Below are positions 56,838 to 64,000 of a stretch of 64,000 nt of DNA, in pieces. The notes under the pieces were generated by a model. It saw only the letters and a list, made by a program, of their open reading frames with translations, ran no database searches and had not been told where the DNA came from. The DNA is taken from NCBI GenBank assembly GCA_964490975.1, contig CAZBEQ010000010.1, forward strand, positions 1 to 64,000, read 5' to 3'. The DNA is from DTU013 sp964490975 (GTDB taxonomy: Bacteria > Bacillota > Clostridia > Acetivibrionales > DTU013). Within the stretch, counting starts at the first letter, position 1, and each line of letters starts with the position of its first letter. The position numbers and the translations under genes were made by a program.

Positions 56838-57063
56838 TCGTAATGATTTTTACAGTAATGGTGGAATTACAAATATTTGTAACATAATTCTACCCTTCTT
56901 TCTGAAATCTTTCAACATTCGCGCAGAATTTGTTACAATAGATTGGTCTTGAACCAAATGAAGAGAAGTGAGTTTGCTCACTTCCCTCTATCTGGCTTTC
57001 TCCATTTCACTTTAAAATCATTATTTTTTATCTGATACTATAAACTATATTCTGCTACTAGCT

Positions 57064-57313
57064 CTATTTTTGAAGCATCCTATACACTATAAGTGCAACA
57101 TCAACACGTTTTGCAGGCTTTGTACTATCTAGCTCCATGCCTTCTGTCATATAATTTTCTTTTAAGTATTTTAGATAATTTTCCTCTGCGTTTTACTATT
57201 ATATTATTACGGGTCTGCTTGTATTTTCTCATCAACAATAAAAGCTTTTGATACTATTTTTGCCCACTGACCATTGGTTAAGGTATCCTTTGGCCCTAAA
57301 TTCTCTTTGAATT
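57064..57313 (-). pseudogene. Frameshifted remnant of an SLH-domain protein
   Basis: Two open pieces in different frames read NLGPKDTLTNGQWAKIVSKA and, later, KPAKRVDVALIVYRMLQK then stop, both like S-layer-homology repeats. A stop and frameshift lie between. It fills the gap between the integrase and the helicase operon, where a druA gene might be expected. Confidence 0.5.
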
Positions 57314-57358
57314 AAATAACTATATAGTGATTACTTACCTGTACCAGAATTCAGAGGT

Positions 57359-58369
57359 TTATATCTTTATCCGATCAATTAGCGATAGACTTTTATCTTT
57401 GATATGTACAATTGTACTGGCAAGATGAACATAATTGTTCAATACCGAGAAACTCTCGTGTCCAGTACTGAGTCTTAGGCTAAAAATATCTCCGCCTGCG
57501 GCGAGATACATAGTGCAATATGTATGTCTGAGTAGGTGCGGGTATATTTTTGTTATCCCTGTTTTTCCCCGTAGCCGCCGAAATAATTGTTTTATTGTTG
57601 CCTGAGTGATTGCCGTGCCATCCTCCTTCAAAAATAAGCTTTCAACCTTTACGCTGGCTGGCTCCGGCCTTTCTTGATTGACATACCTGAATATCATCTT
57701 CTGCATGTTAATTCCGAAACTTATAAATCGTTCCTTATTACCCTTTCCCAAAACTTTCAAGGTGTTCTGATTAAGCCTAACATTAGCAAGCTTCAGTTTT
57801 GTAACTTCCTCAAGTCTGAGTCCACACTCAATCATAATTGAGATAATTACCAGGTCTCGAAGATGGTTTGTCTTCTTGCTATCAAGATATTTTAAAATAG
57901 TATGTATTTCTTCTTCTGTTAAAATCTCAATAGCAGGTGCTGTAGCCCTCGGGAGTTTAATTTCAGATGAAACAGTCCCATTCAGATAGCCTTCATCTTC
58001 CATCCATGCCGTCCAAGCCTTTAGTGCCCTTATATATGTTTGTACCGACTTTGAGGTTAATTGCCCATCAGATTCGATGTGTTGGGTTTTAGCCCACTTT
58101 TTAGCGGTCTTAAGGTATAGAATATACTTTTTGATTTGTTCCTTGGTAATGCTGGATGTGTCTGTATCCAAACACTGTTCTTCAAGATAGGATATAAATC
58201 TGTCAATGTTGCCTTTGTAGTACTCCACTGTGGCCTTTGAGTTCCCTCGGCAGCTTTGCTCAAACAGAAACCCATCCTTCATTTTTTCCAGACTGAATAC
58301 ATGAATAGCATCCTTCCCGCAATCCATAAAACCTTTTCCTGAGTTGTTTTGATTCCTTGATTTGTTCAT
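57359..58369 (-). CDS. Tyrosine recombinase / integrase of the island
   Basis: A 336-residue XerC/D-like recombinase with an N-terminal SAM-like domain (EQSCRGNSKATVEYYKGNI) and a complete catalytic set: Arg in GLRLEEVT, Lys in GKGNKERF, HLLRHTY, TGHESFS and the Tyr in NNYVHL. The ATG at 58369 has GGAGG upstream; the longer open frame just translates tRNA-Lys and tRNA-Gln. It lies 108 bases from tRNA-Lys and is the likely integrase for that site. Confidence 0.93.
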   Translation of the reverse strand: MNKSRNQNNSGKGFMDCGKDAIHVFSLEKMKDGFLFEQSCRGNSKATVEYYKGNIDRFISYLEEQCLDTDTSSITKEQIKKYILYLKTAKKWAKTQHIESDGQLTSKSVQTYIRALKAWTAWMEDEGYLNGTVSSEIKLPRATAPAIEILTEEEIHTILKYLDSKKTNHLRDLVIISIMIECGLRLEEVTKLKLANVRLNQNTLKVLGKGNKERFISFGINMQKMIFRYVNQERPEPASVKVESLFLKEDGTAITQATIKQLFRRLRGKTGITKIYPHLLRHTYCTMYLAAGGDIFSLRLSTGHESFSVLNNYVHLASTIVHIKDKSLSLIDRIKI

Positions 58370-58400
58370 ATTACGCCTCCGAAATTTATTCATGAGCGAA

Positions 58401-58430
58401 AAATCAAGGTGCCTCAAAATCAAGGTGCCT
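58401..58430. repeat. Direct repeats with GGTGCCT core
   Basis: AAATCAAGGTGCCT occurs at 58401-58414 and 58417-58430, the second continuing as GG. It resembles half of the GGTGCCTGGCACC palindrome seen elsewhere. Confidence 0.4.
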
Positions 58431-58443
58431 GGTCCAAGACAAT

Positions 58444-58476
58444 AAAAAACCCCGTAACCTTTGAGATTACAGGGTT
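58444..58476 (-). terminator. Terminator after tRNA-Lys
   Basis: A bulged AAACCC-GTAA/TTAC-GGGTTT stem followed by six T residues on the minus strand, directly beyond the CCA end. Confidence 0.7.
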
Positions 58477-58552
58477 TGGTGAGCCATCGCGGATTCGAAC
58501 CGCGGACACCTTGATTAAAAGTCAAGTGCTCTGCCAACTGAGCTAATGGCCC
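58477..58552 (-). tRNA. tRNA-Lys (TTT)
   Basis: A 76-base gene with acceptor GGGCCAT/ATGGCTC, anticodon TTT in the loop CTTTTAA and encoded CCA. Its 3' 48 bases (58477-58524) recur at 43049-43096 as the attachment site of the island. It remains intact after integration. Confidence 0.96.
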
Positions 58553-58556
58553 GTAC

Positions 58557-58633
58557 TGGCTGGGATGGCTGGACTCGAACCAGCGAGATGCAGGAGTCAA
58601 AGTCCTGTGCCTTACCGGCTTGGCTACATCCCA
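58557..58633 (-). tRNA. tRNA-Gln (TTG)
   Basis: A 77-base gene with acceptor TGGGATG/CATCCCA, anticodon TTG in the loop CTTTGAC and encoded CCA, four bases upstream of tRNA-Lys. Confidence 0.95.
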
Positions 58634-58654
58634 TCATTTTATAACGCAAAGACA

Positions 58655-58683
58655 ATTATAAAGGCAAGTACGCCATTTGTCAA
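58655..58683 (-). promoter_or_regulatory. Promoter of tRNA-Gln/tRNA-Lys
   Basis: On the minus strand TTGACA (58678-58683) and TATAAT (58655-58660) are exactly 17 bases apart, about 20 bases upstream of tRNA-Gln. Confidence 0.85.
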
Positions 58684-58706
58684 GCGAAATAACTGACATC
58701 GAGGCA

Positions 58707-59240
58707 TCACCCCGAAGCATCTCATTTGAAAAAGTAAATTCCACCTCAATTTCAAAGGTGGCGGAATTAAGTTCTGCAAATTAGGGGGAATAGGAGAAGT
58801 GGAAGTTACTTTTGCAAACATTTGTATTATGTGATATTCGTTCACGGCACCCCGGGATGTCAAGGGCGGGTGGTTTCTGCCTGTTCATCGTAGGCAAAGC
58901 CGAAGACCCTTTACATCCATTGCACGTATATCCTTTTGTCTCCGGTCTGTTTTTACGACAGACCGGCTGCCCTTCGGCGAGGACAGAGTTTGGAACAGAG
59001 TCCCAAGGTTTTGTGTTTTTAACAATTCAAATTTCCAGAACCAATAGGGAAATCTGTCTTTCATAAAGTTATGATGTCTTTGGTGGTGCCTTTTAAGAGG
59101 TACGTATGAAGAAGAAGCCAGAGTAAAATAAGCCATTCAAAACTGAATAAACGCAGATATAATCAACAATACGGAGTCCTGTAGAATTTACTTTTGCAAA
59201 GTGGAAATTACTATTTCAATTGACCTCACCCCGAAGCATC
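58707..59240. mobile_element. IS-like remnant (possibly IS21-type) between 15-bp direct repeats
   Basis: TCACCCCGAAGCATC occurs at 58707-58721 and 59226-59240. Just inside are imperfect inverted ends (GAAAAAGTAAATTCCAC and GAAATAGTAATTTCCAC), with more AAGTAAATT/AAGTTACTTTTGCAAA copies further in. Such multiple terminal repeats recall IS21 elements. No transposase frame survives in the 500 bases. Confidence 0.45.
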
Positions 59241-59263
59241 ACCAATACAAGCACTTAGCTATT

Positions 59264-60136
59264 TTACCCTTGAATTAAGTTATACCCGCTGTATGTTACC
59301 ACCAAAGCCTGTTTATCATTTAGTGATATGTGCGGTAATGGCAGATCTGTTCTTGCCTCAGCATCATCCTTACAGTGTACGGATATATAGGCATTAATCA
59401 AGCACAAACCTGCTGCGTTTTCGTCAAATGGGCTACAAATATTTGGAGTGGCAATTATGCTGCCAGCGCTCACACCAATATAGACCTTGTTTGCGTAAAC
59501 CATCTTTTTTATGATAGTGTCAAAGCCCGTTTCTTTGATCCTCTGAAGCAAATGGCCGGTATCCCCTCCTGTGAAGTAAATGATGTCATATTTCATTGCA
59601 TCATTTTCAGACAAGCTGCCATCAATCTCATGCTCAAAAATATTTTCCAGAGATATACCAATATTTATCAGTTCACGTCTGCACTTATTTACCATTTCTT
59701 TTGCCACATCATCAATAGCTGCAGTTGGTATAAATAGTACTTTAGCGATGCCCACAGGTTTAGCAAGCATTTTTCGGAAACAATCAACAATATTCTGCTT
59801 TTGGTTTCCATCCATATCCTCAAATCCGGCTGACGTGAGCAACACATTCTTCCAAACCTGCTTTCCGCTTTCAGCTGCCCAATGGCGGCAGACCTCTACC
59901 CTAGCACCTTGTGGCTTGTCGCCGTGTTCCGGGTCTAGATATGAATAAGCATAGAGCTTGGCACATGGAATAGTATCGCACTCGCCACAGTGTATTAGTC
60001 CTTTATCCTGACAGCATATTGCTATCGGACATTTGCCATGAAACGGCTGACCCATTGTTTCGATACAACCACCACAACCACAGGTTTCCTTCCACTCGCA
60101 GTCTGTACAGTGCAATCCGCAGCGTGAATCAATCAT
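59264..60136 (-). CDS. DUF3795-like Cys-rich domain fused to peptidase S51 (PepE-like)
   Basis: A 290-residue fusion. Residues 1-90 are a cysteine-rich DUF3795-type domain (CGLHCTDCEWKETCGCGGC, CPIAICC, CGECDTIPC). Residues 95-285 are a dipeptidase-E-like S51 domain with FTGGDTGHLL, the nucleophile Ser in GVSAGS and a His in YISVHCKDD. PepE cleaves Asp-X dipeptides. The metal-binding front may change regulation or substrate. AGAGGTG precedes the start. Confidence 0.82.
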   Translation of the reverse strand: MIDSRCGLHCTDCEWKETCGCGGCIETMGQPFHGKCPIAICCQDKGLIHCGECDTIPCAKLYAYSYLDPEHGDKPQGARVEVCRHWAAESGKQVWKNVLLTSAGFEDMDGNQKQNIVDCFRKMLAKPVGIAKVLFIPTAAIDDVAKEMVNKCRRELINIGISLENIFEHEIDGSLSENDAMKYDIIYFTGGDTGHLLQRIKETGFDTIIKKMVYANKVYIGVSAGSIIATPNICSPFDENAAGLCLINAYISVHCKDDAEARTDLPLPHISLNDKQALVVTYSGYNLIQG

Positions 60137-60270
60137 GTTTACACCTCTGTTCGTTTTTTGATAGAACTTCCTGTTCCTCTCCCAATATGGCCGGGAGACT
60201 GTGACCGGGAGACAGCCACAATATCTTAAGCCGAGTCCCCCCGTCTCTCTTTTACAATCATACCATTGTA

Positions 60271-60294
60271 AACATGACAGCAGTCTGTCATGTT
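60271..60294 (-). terminator. Hairpin after the GNAT gene
   Basis: AACATGACAG and CTGTCATGTT form a 10-bp perfect stem with a four-base loop, nine bases beyond the GNAT stop. The T-run is short. Confidence 0.5.
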
Positions 60295-60302
60295 CATTTT
60301 AT

Positions 60303-61256
60303 TCACCGTATCTTAGTTATGACATGTTCGTCGATACGCCTTACAACACCGTATGTGTACGGTGTGAAGTATTTGAGCCAGAAGCCATGAGCCGCCGGGT
60401 TGATACTTTCGAAGTCAACGCCCAGATAGGTATAGTCCTCACTTTTCAGGGTGCTAACCACTAAATTTAGCAGATGCTGAGGTACTCCCATACCGCGGTA
60501 TTCAGGGAGGCAGAAAGCGCCATTTACATGAATATAATCGGGCATTTCGCATATAAAGGTTTCTCCGGTCCTTTCAACTTTAAAGAAGGCAATTATTTTA
60601 CCCTTACTTTTTGCCGCAAAATAACGGGAATGGTTTTGGATCGAGTTATCTGTAAATGATGTCTCTGTTTCGGACTGCCGCAGAATGAATGTCGGGCTTG
60701 ATGCCATATGTACATCCAGCATATGTACAAGCGTCAGGACATTTATATACTCATCAGGCACAAGTTCTACATATTCAAAGTCATTGCTTTTCAGTGTCTC
60801 AACCTCATCCATTCCCCGTATTGCATCAATACAGCGTATACCAAAGCCATAACAGAAAAACTGTTCCTGCCCCGCAATATCATGGGCATACAGGCAAACC
60901 GCATGGCTTGATGCCCCGGCCTTTGCCCATTTATCGCCCGCTGCCTGATACATCCTGGCATATATTGATGCACGGTTTTCGAGCATTGTCCCATTTGCGT
61001 ACATAGGTGAGAATACCCCAACTGCATCAGTTGAGCCAAAAGCATTGCCAAACGGCGATACAGTACACATGAAACCGACCATATTGCCTCCCTCAAAGGC
61101 TGCGACGCCAAGATTGTTCTCAGCAAACGGCCTCAGGTCAGGAATTTCATTTACAGGTGGCAGCATATGGCAATAACGGCACTCTGCCTCATAATTTTGG
61201 CAGGCTATTTGCCTGGCCGCCTCAATATGTTCAATACCAAAATCAACAATTTTCAT
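60303..61256 (-). CDS. GNAT-family acetyltransferase
   Basis: A 317-residue protein with an N-terminal GNAT-like half and a C-terminal GNAT half. The acetyl-CoA loop lies near LPEYRGMGVPQHLL (about residue 255) and the end FWLKYFTPYTYGVVRRID is typical of a two-module acetyltransferase. The substrate is unknown. It lies 41 bases downstream of the RsgA-like gene and probably shares its attenuated transcript, which fits a drug- or stress-related role. Confidence 0.8.
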   Translation of the reverse strand: MKIVDFGIEHIEAARQIACQNYEAECRYCHMLPPVNEIPDLRPFAENNLGVAAFEGGNMVGFMCTVSPFGNAFGSTDAVGVFSPMYANGTMLENRASIYARMYQAAGDKWAKAGASSHAVCLYAHDIAGQEQFFCYGFGIRCIDAIRGMDEVETLKSNDFEYVELVPDEYINVLTLVHMLDVHMASSPTFILRQSETETSFTDNSIQNHSRYFAAKSKGKIIAFFKVERTGETFICEMPDYIHVNGAFCLPEYRGMGVPQHLLNLVVSTLKSEDYTYLGVDFESINPAAHGFWLKYFTPYTYGVVRRIDEHVITKIR

Positions 61257-61297
61257 AATGATTAACTCACCTCATTAAATCAATAGCAATATAGATT

Positions 61298-62308
61298 TTA
61301 CCTTCTGTTCTTTAGCCTTGATCTGCGCTCAACGAAAACTGCCTCACGCTTTTGATCAAGATATCTCTCCCATTGTATTCCCGACAGGCTGCCATCCTTA
61401 AGTGCCTTTTGTACGGCACATCCCGGTTCGGTTTTATGTGTACAGTCTGAAAAACGGCACCTGCTGATAAGCTCCTCAACGTCTGAGAAAGCTGCGCTGA
61501 TTCCCTCTTCTGCATCCCAAAGACCAAGTTCACGCATACCGGGTGTATCAATTATCATAGCACCGGAAGGCAGCCTTATCAATTGCCTGTGTGTCGTTGT
61601 ATGACGGCCGCGTGCGTCATCTTCACGTATCTGCCTGACAGTCATCAGGTCCTCACCCGCCAAAGCGTTCAGCAAGGATGATTTTCCAACGCCGGACATT
61701 CCAAGGAACACAATAGTTTTTCCAGTCTTCAGATAATTGTCCAGTCTGTCAAATCCAAACCGCGTATGGCTGCTCAAAACAATAATATCTACATCATTTG
61801 CAATTTCACGTATTGCCTTGACCTGCTCATCCCAGTTCCCGCATAGGTCAGCCTTGGTCAGGATCATGACCGGTATGCCGCAGCTTTGCCTTGCCTGTGT
61901 AAGATAGCGCGAGATACGTTTCACATTGAAATCCTTATTCAATGACGACACAATAAATACATAATCAAAATTAGCAGCCACCACCTGTTCCAATACTGTT
62001 TTGACATAACCCGCTGCGTGGCCTGAAAAATCCGTGCGTGAAAACTTTGATTTGCGCGGTAATACCTCTGCAATGCTTGAATTGCCGCAATCGTTGTATT
62101 TGAGCAGTACAAAATCACCTACTGCAGGATAATCACTTCTTTCTAAATTCCTTTGAAAAAATGAGCCTTTGATATTCGCTGAAACTTCTCCATACTCACA
62201 TATTGCTTTATACAGCTCACGATGTACCTCTGTGATCCTCGCAGGGATAAGATTATCATTAGTATTTACTTCATTGGAACAATATCCGTAATCCTTCATA
62301 TTTATCAT
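61298..62308 (-). CDS. RsgA-like ribosome-associated GTPase
   Basis: A 336-residue circularly permuted GTPase. An OB-like N-terminal domain is followed by TKAD (G4), GMSGVGKSSLLNAL (G1), a GRHTTTHRQL switch, DTPGMREL (G3) and a zinc site CRFSDCTHKTEPGC. RsgA matures or checks the 30S subunit. GGAGG lies seven bases before the start at 62308. Its long leader with short ORFs and alternative hairpins suggests that ribosome stalling controls it, unlike a plain housekeeping rsgA. A true rsgA may lie elsewhere. Confidence 0.9.
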   Translation of the reverse strand: MINMKDYGYCSNEVNTNDNLIPARITEVHRELYKAICEYGEVSANIKGSFFQRNLERSDYPAVGDFVLLKYNDCGNSSIAEVLPRKSKFSRTDFSGHAAGYVKTVLEQVVAANFDYVFIVSSLNKDFNVKRISRYLTQARQSCGIPVMILTKADLCGNWDEQVKAIREIANDVDIIVLSSHTRFGFDRLDNYLKTGKTIVFLGMSGVGKSSLLNALAGEDLMTVRQIREDDARGRHTTTHRQLIRLPSGAMIIDTPGMRELGLWDAEEGISAAFSDVEELISRCRFSDCTHKTEPGCAVQKALKDGSLSGIQWERYLDQKREAVFVERRSRLKNRR

Positions 62309-62361
62309 AAAAAATCCTCCAAATCATTTTTGTTGACGTTACTGTGGGAAAACACAACCAT
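62305..62361 (-). CDS. 18-codon ORF overlapping the RsgA-like start
   Basis: ATG at 62361 gives MVVFSHSNVNKNDLEDFL. Its stop overlaps the RsgA-like ATG as ATGA, an arrangement for translational coupling. AAAGGA lies ten bases upstream. A second short frame (ATG at 62371, ten codons) overlaps it. This is possibly a regulatory leader peptide. Confidence 0.4.
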   Translation of the reverse strand: MVVFSHSNVNKNDLEDFL

Positions 62362-62401
62362 TTTTCATCATTCCTTTCTTCATAACAGGCCATAGGCGCA
62401 A

Positions 62402-62449
62402 AAATACCGCAAACAAGCAGCCTCGATGGAGACTGCGTCTGCGGTATTT
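62402..62449 (-). terminator. Terminator inside the RsgA-like leader
   Basis: AAATACCGCA and TGCGGTATTT form a 10-bp stem with an inner GCAG-CTC/GAG-CTGC stem, followed by TTTTT on the minus strand. It lies about 90 bases before the start codon of the gene it precedes. Confidence 0.75.
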
Positions 62450-62591
62450 ATCAGGTAATGCCTACAAATAAAAAGAACACGACCTAAATCGTATTCACAC
62501 GAAAGCAGTATGCACGAAAGGTTACTATTATGCGGCGCATAAATATAAAGAGGTCATCCCCTTAAATTGATATCAATTATGCGCCTATTAT

Positions 62592-62633
62592 TCAGTTTCG
62601 AGTCAAAACCACCAAACTGTTATAAAATGTCAT
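62592..62633 (-). CDS. 13-codon leader peptide ORF
   Basis: ATG at 62633, stop at 62592-62594, sequence MTFYNSLVVLTRN. AAAGGGGA lies about eight bases upstream and the ORF starts about 40 bases after the predicted transcript start. It is too short for homology, but its place ahead of alternative hairpins suggests a stalling or leader peptide. Confidence 0.45.
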   Translation of the reverse strand: MTFYNSLVVLTRN

Positions 62634-62681
62634 ACTTGAACATCCCCTTTCGTACTCATATTACCAAAATCTGATATGATT

Positions 62682-62710
62682 AGTATAGCCTATAATATTA
62701 GCGAGGTCAA
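62682..62710 (-). promoter_or_regulatory. Promoter of the RsgA-like leader
   Basis: On the minus strand TTGACC (62705-62710) and TATACT (62682-62687) are 17 bases apart, just before the 13-codon ORF. Confidence 0.75.
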
Positions 62711-62741
62711 TAGATGATGTCCCATCAGCCTTGCAGCAAGC

Positions 62742-62891
62742 CTCAACTTTTTGCTCAGTTTTCTAAGTGATGGTAATTCTATAGCATTACACTCAACTTC
62801 TTGCTCAACTTTTCCGGTAAGGGCAATTGTATAGCTCGCACCTCTATTTTTTGCTCATTTTTTTCGGTAAGGGCAGCTTTTATTAATATAT
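62742..62891. repeat. Three tandem 50-bp repeats
   Basis: Units begin at 62742, 62792 and 62842, exactly 50 bases apart. Shared features are CTC(A/T)A-TT, TTGCTCA, a T-run, GGTAA-GG and TATA. Units 2 and 3 are closest; unit 1 is more diverged. No ORF uses them. Confidence 0.7.
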
Positions 62892-62943
62892 TATTGAATC
62901 ATCTCCATGAATAGGTAACATAATTAGCTCATAACCTGCTTTT

Positions 62944-63033
62944 TGACAACCAGCTATGGCTGTATGGCTACCCTTAGCGTAAATTTTGAGCAGTTTTTGA
63001 CTAGAGTATGAGTTAGGGAAATAAGAGTTAGCA
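62944..63033. repeat. Diverged non-coding repeat, copy 2
   Basis: Aligns with 34973-35075 through GACAACCA, AAATTTTGAGCAGTTTTT, CTAGAGTA and TTAGG. It lies 50 bases beyond the 50-bp tandem repeats, whose TTGCTCAGTTTT element looks distantly related. Confidence 0.55.
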
Positions 63034-63120
63034 ATTTCGCCATAGATATCCCGGCCTTACAATCAGGAGCAGAGTCAAGATAAAAGGCTCTTTGCCGGCG
63101 GCGGTACCTTTAGACAAAAT

Positions 63121-63152
63121 AAAAAAGAGACCGTATCAACAGCCTCTTTTTT
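63121..63152 (-). terminator. Terminator after tRNA-His
   Basis: AAAAAAGAG pairs with CTCTTTTTT; on the minus strand the stem ends in a six-T run directly beyond the CCA end. Confidence 0.75.
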
Positions 63153-63229
63153 GGGGTGAGCTATGGGAGTCGAACCCACGACCTCCAGGGCCACAACCTG
63201 GCACTCTAACCAACTGAGCTAAGCCCACC
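63152..63229 (-). tRNA. tRNA-His (GTG)
   Basis: A 78-base gene with acceptor GTGGGCT/AGCTCAC, the extra 5' G opposite C73 that marks tRNA-His, anticodon GTG in the loop TTGTGGC and encoded CCA. Confidence 0.95.
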
Positions 63230-63259
63230 ATACATATGACGTTTTTAGCGACATATGCT

Positions 63260-63288
63260 ATTTTAAGGCACGTAACGTCTTTTGTCAA
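63260..63288 (-). promoter_or_regulatory. Promoter of tRNA-His
   Basis: On the minus strand TTGACA (63283-63288) and TAAAAT (63260-63265) are 17 bases apart, about 30 bases upstream of the tRNA. Confidence 0.8.
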
Positions 63289-63427
63289 GTGGGAATTCAA
63301 CAACCATGTGAATTCAACAACCACTAAACCCACTCAACCAACTACTCAACCAATCAGCATGTTATTAGCTTGACGCAAGGCTCGGACGCACTCACTTGCT
63401 TGCTATGCTATGGCATGAATTTTCTAT

Positions 63428-64000
63428 TCATTCGAGCTCCACGAGCCATATCTCAGCTGAAGCATCGCTCGGCATGCGCCAGTCTCCCCTTGGTGACAGG
63501 CTGATGGTACCAACCTTCGGTCCGTCAGGCAGACATGACCGTTTGAACTGCTGTGAGAAAAACCGCTTGATAAAGACCTTCAGCCATGACTTTATTGTCT
63601 GCGGATCATACTGTTCTTTAAATGCCTGCTCTGCCAGGTAAAGCAGTTTTTTAGGCGCTGCACCGTAACGCAGCATATGATAAAGAAAGAAATCGTGCAG
63701 CTCATAAGGCCCGACTATATCTTCAGTTTTTTGTCTTATCTCCCCATTTTCATCAGGAGGCAAAAGTTCAGGAGATATCGGTGTGTCCAATATCCTCAGC
63801 AAAACCTCCGCTGTAGCCTTGTCAGTTACATTGTCAGCAGCCCATTGTACGAGATACTTAACAAGCGTTTTTGGTATCCCACAGTTTACCGAGTACATAG
63901 ACATGTGATCACCATTATATGTGCACCAGCCCAACGCAAGCTCTGAAAGGTCGCCAGTTCCAATGACAAGTCCGCCCAGCTTGTTCGCCGTGTCCATTAG
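63428..64000 (-). CDS. nadE: NAD+ synthase, C-terminal part (runs off the window)
   Basis: The 190 visible residues match the end of glutamine-dependent NAD+ synthetase, which amidates nicotinic acid adenine dinucleotide. GTGDLSELALGWCTYNGDHMSMY is the family signature, followed by the LLP...QKTEDIVGPYELHDFFLYH region. The gene continues beyond position 64000, so its start, nitrilase domain and ATP site are not visible. It ends at 63428, about 200 bases from tRNA-His. Confidence 0.93.
   Translation of the reverse strand, partial: LMDTANKLGGLVIGTGDLSELALGWCTYNGDHMSMYSVNCGIPKTLVKYLVQWAADNVTDKATAEVLLRILDTPISPELLPPDENGEIRQKTEDIVGPYELHDFFLYHMLRYGAAPKKLLYLAEQAFKEQYDPQTIKSWLKVFIKRFFSQQFKRSCLPDGPKVGTISLSPRGDWRMPSDASAEIWLVELE

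Larger units (their letters stand above)
43049..58524. mobile_element. 15.5-kb genomic island in tRNA-Lys carrying a defence-like operon
   Basis: Bounded by 48-bp direct repeats of the tRNA-Lys 3' end, with an intact tyrosine recombinase next to the tRNA end. The left third is decayed (truncated hydrolase, integrase and other fragments). The right two thirds hold a four-gene helicase operon. No conjugation, replication or phage structural genes are seen, so it is at most an integrative cargo element. Confidence 0.8.
62309..62675 (-). promoter_or_regulatory. Attenuator-like leader of the RsgA-like gene
   Basis: A leader of about 370 nt holds a 13-codon ORF with a good AAAGGGG site (62592-62633), then segment A (62577-62587), which can pair with B (62534-62542; GGCGCATAA/TTATGCGCC, 9 bp) or with C (62393-62400; 8 bp). 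C adjoins the T-run of a strong terminator. Mutually exclusive pairing next to a short ORF is the layout of ribosome-stalling attenuators. Confidence 0.6.

Noticed and set aside
58370..58600. N-terminal extension of the integrase
   Set aside because: The frame merely reads through tRNA-Lys and part of tRNA-Gln. The ATG at 58369 has a proper GGAGG site.
58812..59066. Plus-strand ORF of 84 codons
   Set aside because: It lies inside the IS-like remnant, has no binding site and shows no similarity I can recognise.
62742..62891. CRISPR array
   Set aside because: The 50-bp units are contiguous and diverged throughout; there is no constant repeat alternating with unique spacers and no cas gene.

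Overview
The window looks like a chromosome segment of a Clostridia-class Firmicute; genus cannot be told from it. Pointers are strong AGGAGG-type ribosome binding sites, LL-diaminopimelate aminotransferase (DapL) next to DapF, a type III glutamine synthetase, a glutamate synthase split into separate subunits, an S-layer-homology (SLH) protein, LysM and LCP wall proteins, and many TTGACA/TATAAT promoters with T-run terminators. Most genes lie on the minus strand.

Region by region. 1-6 kb: a uroporphyrinogen-decarboxylase-like protein, two uracil-DNA-glycosylase paralogs, a GDPD-MFS pair and an ACT-UPF0210 pair. 6-15.7 kb: an operon for a tandem-adaptor HlyD protein, a MacB-type ATPase, a permease and an SLH protein; then LCP, dapF and dapL. 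15.8-22 kb: a DUF4380-like protein, GtrA, tRNA-Tyr, a repeat protein, purA and pyrG. 22-29.6 kb: a nitrogen-assimilation block, with a five-gene split glutamate synthase operon diverging from glnA type III; both have strong promoters and 5' hairpins. 29.6-36.6 kb: an AMP-dependent ligase, a GGDEF/EAL protein, tRNA-Glu/Asp/Thr and a LysM protein, with very long perfect hairpins between them. 36.7-42.5 kb: small zinc-ribbon and HTH proteins, a divergent carbamoyltransferase, two DUF2087 proteins, a CPBP protease and a TetR regulator.

43.05-58.5 kb is a genomic island in a tRNA-Lys gene. A 48-bp copy of the tRNA 3' end (43049-43096) matches the intact tRNA (58477-58524), and a tyrosine recombinase sits beside the tRNA. 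The left part of the island is decayed: a truncated hydrolase, a broken integrase and small fragments. The right part carries a tight four-gene operon under its own promoter: a CoiA-like zinc-finger protein (536 aa), a coiled-coil protein with an ATPase-like C-terminus (698 aa), an unknown protein (335 aa) and a giant DEAH helicase with a DUF1998-type C-terminus (1750 aa). Sizes and order resemble DruB-DruC-DruD-DruE of type I Druantia anti-phage systems, but no DruA is present. This is the best candidate for an unusual or undescribed defence variant.

58.5-64 kb: tRNA-Lys and tRNA-Gln, an IS-like remnant, a DUF3795-peptidase S51 fusion, a GNAT protein and a second-type RsgA GTPase behind a roughly 370-nt leader that looks like a translation-sensing attenuator. 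Then come three 50-bp tandem repeats, tRNA-His and the 3' end of nadE, which runs off the window.
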